The position numbers and the translations under genes were made by a program. Positions 7,126 through 8,737 of a DNA stretch of 8,737 bases are shown here, piece by piece. This DNA is from Verrucomicrobiota bacterium (lineage in GTDB: Bacteria; Verrucomicrobiota; Kiritimatiellia; B70-G9), in contig QNAJ01000047.1 in NCBI GenBank assembly GCA_003641465.1, positions 1 through 8,737 of the forward strand. Reading direction: 5' to 3'. The notes beneath the pieces were generated by a model. That model was given only the letters and a program-made list of their open reading frames with translations, did not search any database and had not been told where the DNA came from. Each line of letters begins with the position of its first letter. Position 1 is the first letter of the stretch.

Positions 7126-7137
7126 AGACTCGATAAT
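7110..7137 (+). promoter_or_regulatory. Sigma70-like promoter of the secreted-protein gene
   Basis: The -10 box GATAAT (7132-7137) matches the consensus in five of six positions. A -35 box TTGGAA (7110-7115) matches in four of six, and the spacer is 16 bases. Transcription would start near 7144, giving a very short leader of about 12 bases before the GTG at 7156. The -35 box is part of the LacI-type operator, which strengthens both calls. No strong ribosome site is seen between the predicted start and the GTG. Confidence 0.6.
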
Positions 7138-7155
7138 ACGCAATGGATTCTTGTC

Positions 7156-8737
7156 GTGCAGACGCGAATCATATTACTGTTTGCCCTGCTAGCCCTGATG
7201 CCAGGCGGCGGCCGAGCGGCTCGCCTGGAGAATTGCTCGTATGCCACACTGTGCGCTGAAGTCGACAATATTGACATTCCCATCTATGCCGCCAGCGTCA
7301 CCGCGTACCGGATAGTTGCGTCCAACCCCCGATACTATCCGACGTCCATCGAGATGTGGCAGCCGGATTTTGAGAATTGTACTTTTGCCACGCGGGATAT
7401 CTGGTGGATCGGCATCAATGATGATTCCTACGCGGAATTCAAGGGGGCCGGCCTGACCAATGAGGATGAGTATTTCGCCCTTGATGATCCGGCTGCCGGC
7501 ATTGACGAGTCCTGGGGTGAGTTTCCCCGGGAGATAAACAATGATTGGCTGTATACGCAGTACATTCGTTTCACAGCAGATGAGGACAGTGATTTCAATC
7601 AGGAGTTAGTGATCGGCGCCCGCCTGGAGATGGAGTTGGCCCTGATCTCGGGTGTGCTGGAGATCGAAATGTTGACGTGGAATGGGACGGGCTGGGTAAG
7701 CCATGGCTCCGCAGTGTTCGACTCGAGCCACCGTTTCGGCTATTGGGACATTCCCGATCATACCTGGCTGCCGGGTACTGATACCAATGTGATCAAACTT
7801 CGCGTGGTGCGCGCAGGTGAAAGCAGCTACACAATCACGAACTCCTGGGGATACTACGACTACGTTCATCTTCGCAAGAGGGACGAGCTCGGTGACAACA
7901 GCTCCAATCCTACGGTGCTGTTTACCAATTCGGATATTCGTGTGGAGACGGTCTGGATTGACTTCTGGTGGCGGGACCCCCGGGCGATGACCGTGTCGGT
8001 GGTGGGAGGGTCAAGCGACACCAATGCGCAGTATCTTCGTATCAAGCAGAGGATGCCGGGTACGACAGACTGGAACGAGATATTTGTCCTTTACGAAGAC
8101 GGGAACGCTCGAATCATACCTTTTCCGCCGGAGGGTCTGGGCGCAGTTCCCTATGGGGCCTCCGTGATTCTGGGACCGACGACGAACTCGCCCCGGCCGG
8201 CGTGCGGCATAGATCAGGTTACTGTAGACCCGGACGATCTGAGTCTGGATATACACTATCAGGAAGGCGGGTCCGCGCATGTCGAACTGCGGTGCGATCG
8301 TTCAGGCCACGTCGTAGATGTGAGTGGGATTTCATATACCACCAGCAACCGGGCACTGACGCGGATTCGCTCGATGTGGGTATATGATGGGAAGGCGGAT
8401 CTCGACCGGATCAACGGCGAGGAGGGATTCTATCCGGTGCTCACCGGCTGGACGAATCTCCAGGGTACTTGGTGGGAATTCTATAAGGAGGTGCCCAGCT
8501 ACCATAACACCTATTGTCCCGAGCTGCGTTTCGAGCTGCTCAACTGCGATGTGGGCTTCCTTTCACGTGAGGCGGAATCCGCCGACTCGATGAACGGATG
8601 CTGGATCGTAGATTCAAGAACCAACGCTTATGGCGGGCAGGCTCTCTATTTCTCGACCAATGGTGGCAGCGCGGGGTATCAGTTCACCCTCGCCAGCAAT
8701 CAGCCCGACACCTGGATCATTATCCGCTATTCGGACG
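7156..8737 (+). CDS. Secreted protein with jelly-roll-like regions and a CBM6/CBM35-like module, 3' end missing
   Basis: The frame starts at GTG 7156 and stays open to the right edge: 527 residues are visible and no stop is reached. The start is chosen because it gives a clean signal peptide: MQTR, hydrophobic IILLFALLALMP, then a likely cleavage after GRAA near residue 23. The upstream frame is open only back to the TAG at 7090, with no better start. The mature protein is rich in Trp, Tyr, Asp and Asn, as in extracellular glycan-binding proteins. Residues about 120-240 look like a beta-sandwich that ends NVIKLRVVRAGE then WGYYDYVHLRK, resembling the last strands of a jelly-roll module; a second, unidentified region spans about 240-470. 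From about residue 471 the sequence AESADSMNG, GGQALYFS, then YQFTL and WIIIRYSD matches the opening strands of CBM6/CBM35-type modules and is cut by the window end. I do not see a catalytic domain; one could lie downstream. The protein is probably exported and handles polysaccharide or glycoprotein, under a LacI-type operator. Precise function is unknown. Confidence 0.75.
   Translation, partial: MQTRIILLFALLALMPGGGRAARLENCSYATLCAEVDNIDIPIYAASVTAYRIVASNPRYYPTSIEMWQPDFENCTFATRDIWWIGINDDSYAEFKGAGLTNEDEYFALDDPAAGIDESWGEFPREINNDWLYTQYIRFTADEDSDFNQELVIGARLEMELALISGVLEIEMLTWNGTGWVSHGSAVFDSSHRFGYWDIPDHTWLPGTDTNVIKLRVVRAGESSYTITNSWGYYDYVHLRKRDELGDNSSNPTVLFTNSDIRVETVWIDFWWRDPRAMTVSVVGGSSDTNAQYLRIKQRMPGTTDWNEIFVLYEDGNARIIPFPPEGLGAVPYGASVILGPTTNSPRPACGIDQVTVDPDDLSLDIHYQEGGSAHVELRCDRSGHVVDVSGISYTTSNRALTRIRSMWVYDGKADLDRINGEEGFYPVLTGWTNLQGTWWEFYKEVPSYHNTYCPELRFELLNCDVGFLSREAESADSMNGCWIVDSRTNAYGGQALYFSTNGGSAGYQFTLASNQPDTWIIIRYSD

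Noticed and set aside
7143..7259. ATG at 7143 near the predicted transcription start as a leaderless start
   Set aside because: It is out of frame with the long secreted-protein frame and reaches a stop after about 38 codons with no signal-peptide character.
7968..8387. 139-codon ATG frame on the + strand
   Set aside because: It is in a different frame from the secreted protein, which is open through the whole region and has a signal peptide and a coherent composition; the shorter frame is a shadow.

Overview
The window is ordinary-looking bacterial chromosome, moderately GC-rich by eye. Six genes or gene fragments are read on the + strand, and a seventh long frame on the same strand runs off the right edge. 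The content points to a Gram-negative-type envelope. There is a type II secretion/type IV pilus-like pseudopilin, a PpiD/SurA-like membrane-anchored periplasmic chaperone, a two-gene Trk potassium uptake system, and a large secreted protein with a carbohydrate-binding-like module. The style of the pseudopilin (DPWGNPY, a DxNxDG loop, SYGPD) and the long chaperone without a parvulin core suggest the PVC superphylum, perhaps a Kiritimatiellota/Lentisphaerota-like or Verrucomicrobiota-like lineage. That placement is inference from protein style only.

Layout: (1) 3-482, the 3' part of a pseudopilin gene. (2) 483-652, a 170-base gap with a weak promoter-like signal and the ribosome site for the next gene. 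(3) 653-2458, a 601-residue PpiD-like protein. (4) 2488-3825 trkA and 3908-5365 trkH, separated by an 82-base gap with an inverted repeat. (5) 5370-6053, a class II aldolase, and 6053-7045, an aldo/keto reductase, packed directly behind trkH with a 4-base gap and then a 1-base stop/start overlap. (6) 7046-7155, a gap carrying a sigma70-like promoter whose -35 box lies inside a LacI-type operator. (7) 7156 to the end, a GTG-started secreted protein (527 residues visible, no stop in the window) with a signal peptide and a CBM6/CBM35-like module at the right edge.

How the genes fit together: TrkA (cytosolic NAD-binding gate) and TrkH (membrane pore) form a potassium uptake system. The aldolase and reductase are probably co-transcribed with trkH. 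A class II aldolase of the L-fuculose-phosphate type makes a lactaldehyde-like product that an aldo/keto reductase could reduce, so the pair could be a small deoxy-sugar or aldehyde module, but neither substrate can be fixed from sequence. The last gene has its own promoter and is probably controlled by a sugar-sensing LacI-family repressor, which fits a secreted glycan-binding or glycan-degrading protein.

No tRNA, rRNA, CRISPR array, insertion sequence or phage gene was seen. The points most worth a second look are the operator/promoter in front of the secreted protein, the secreted protein itself, and the PpiD-like protein that seems to have replaced its catalytic domain with a duplicated non-catalytic module.
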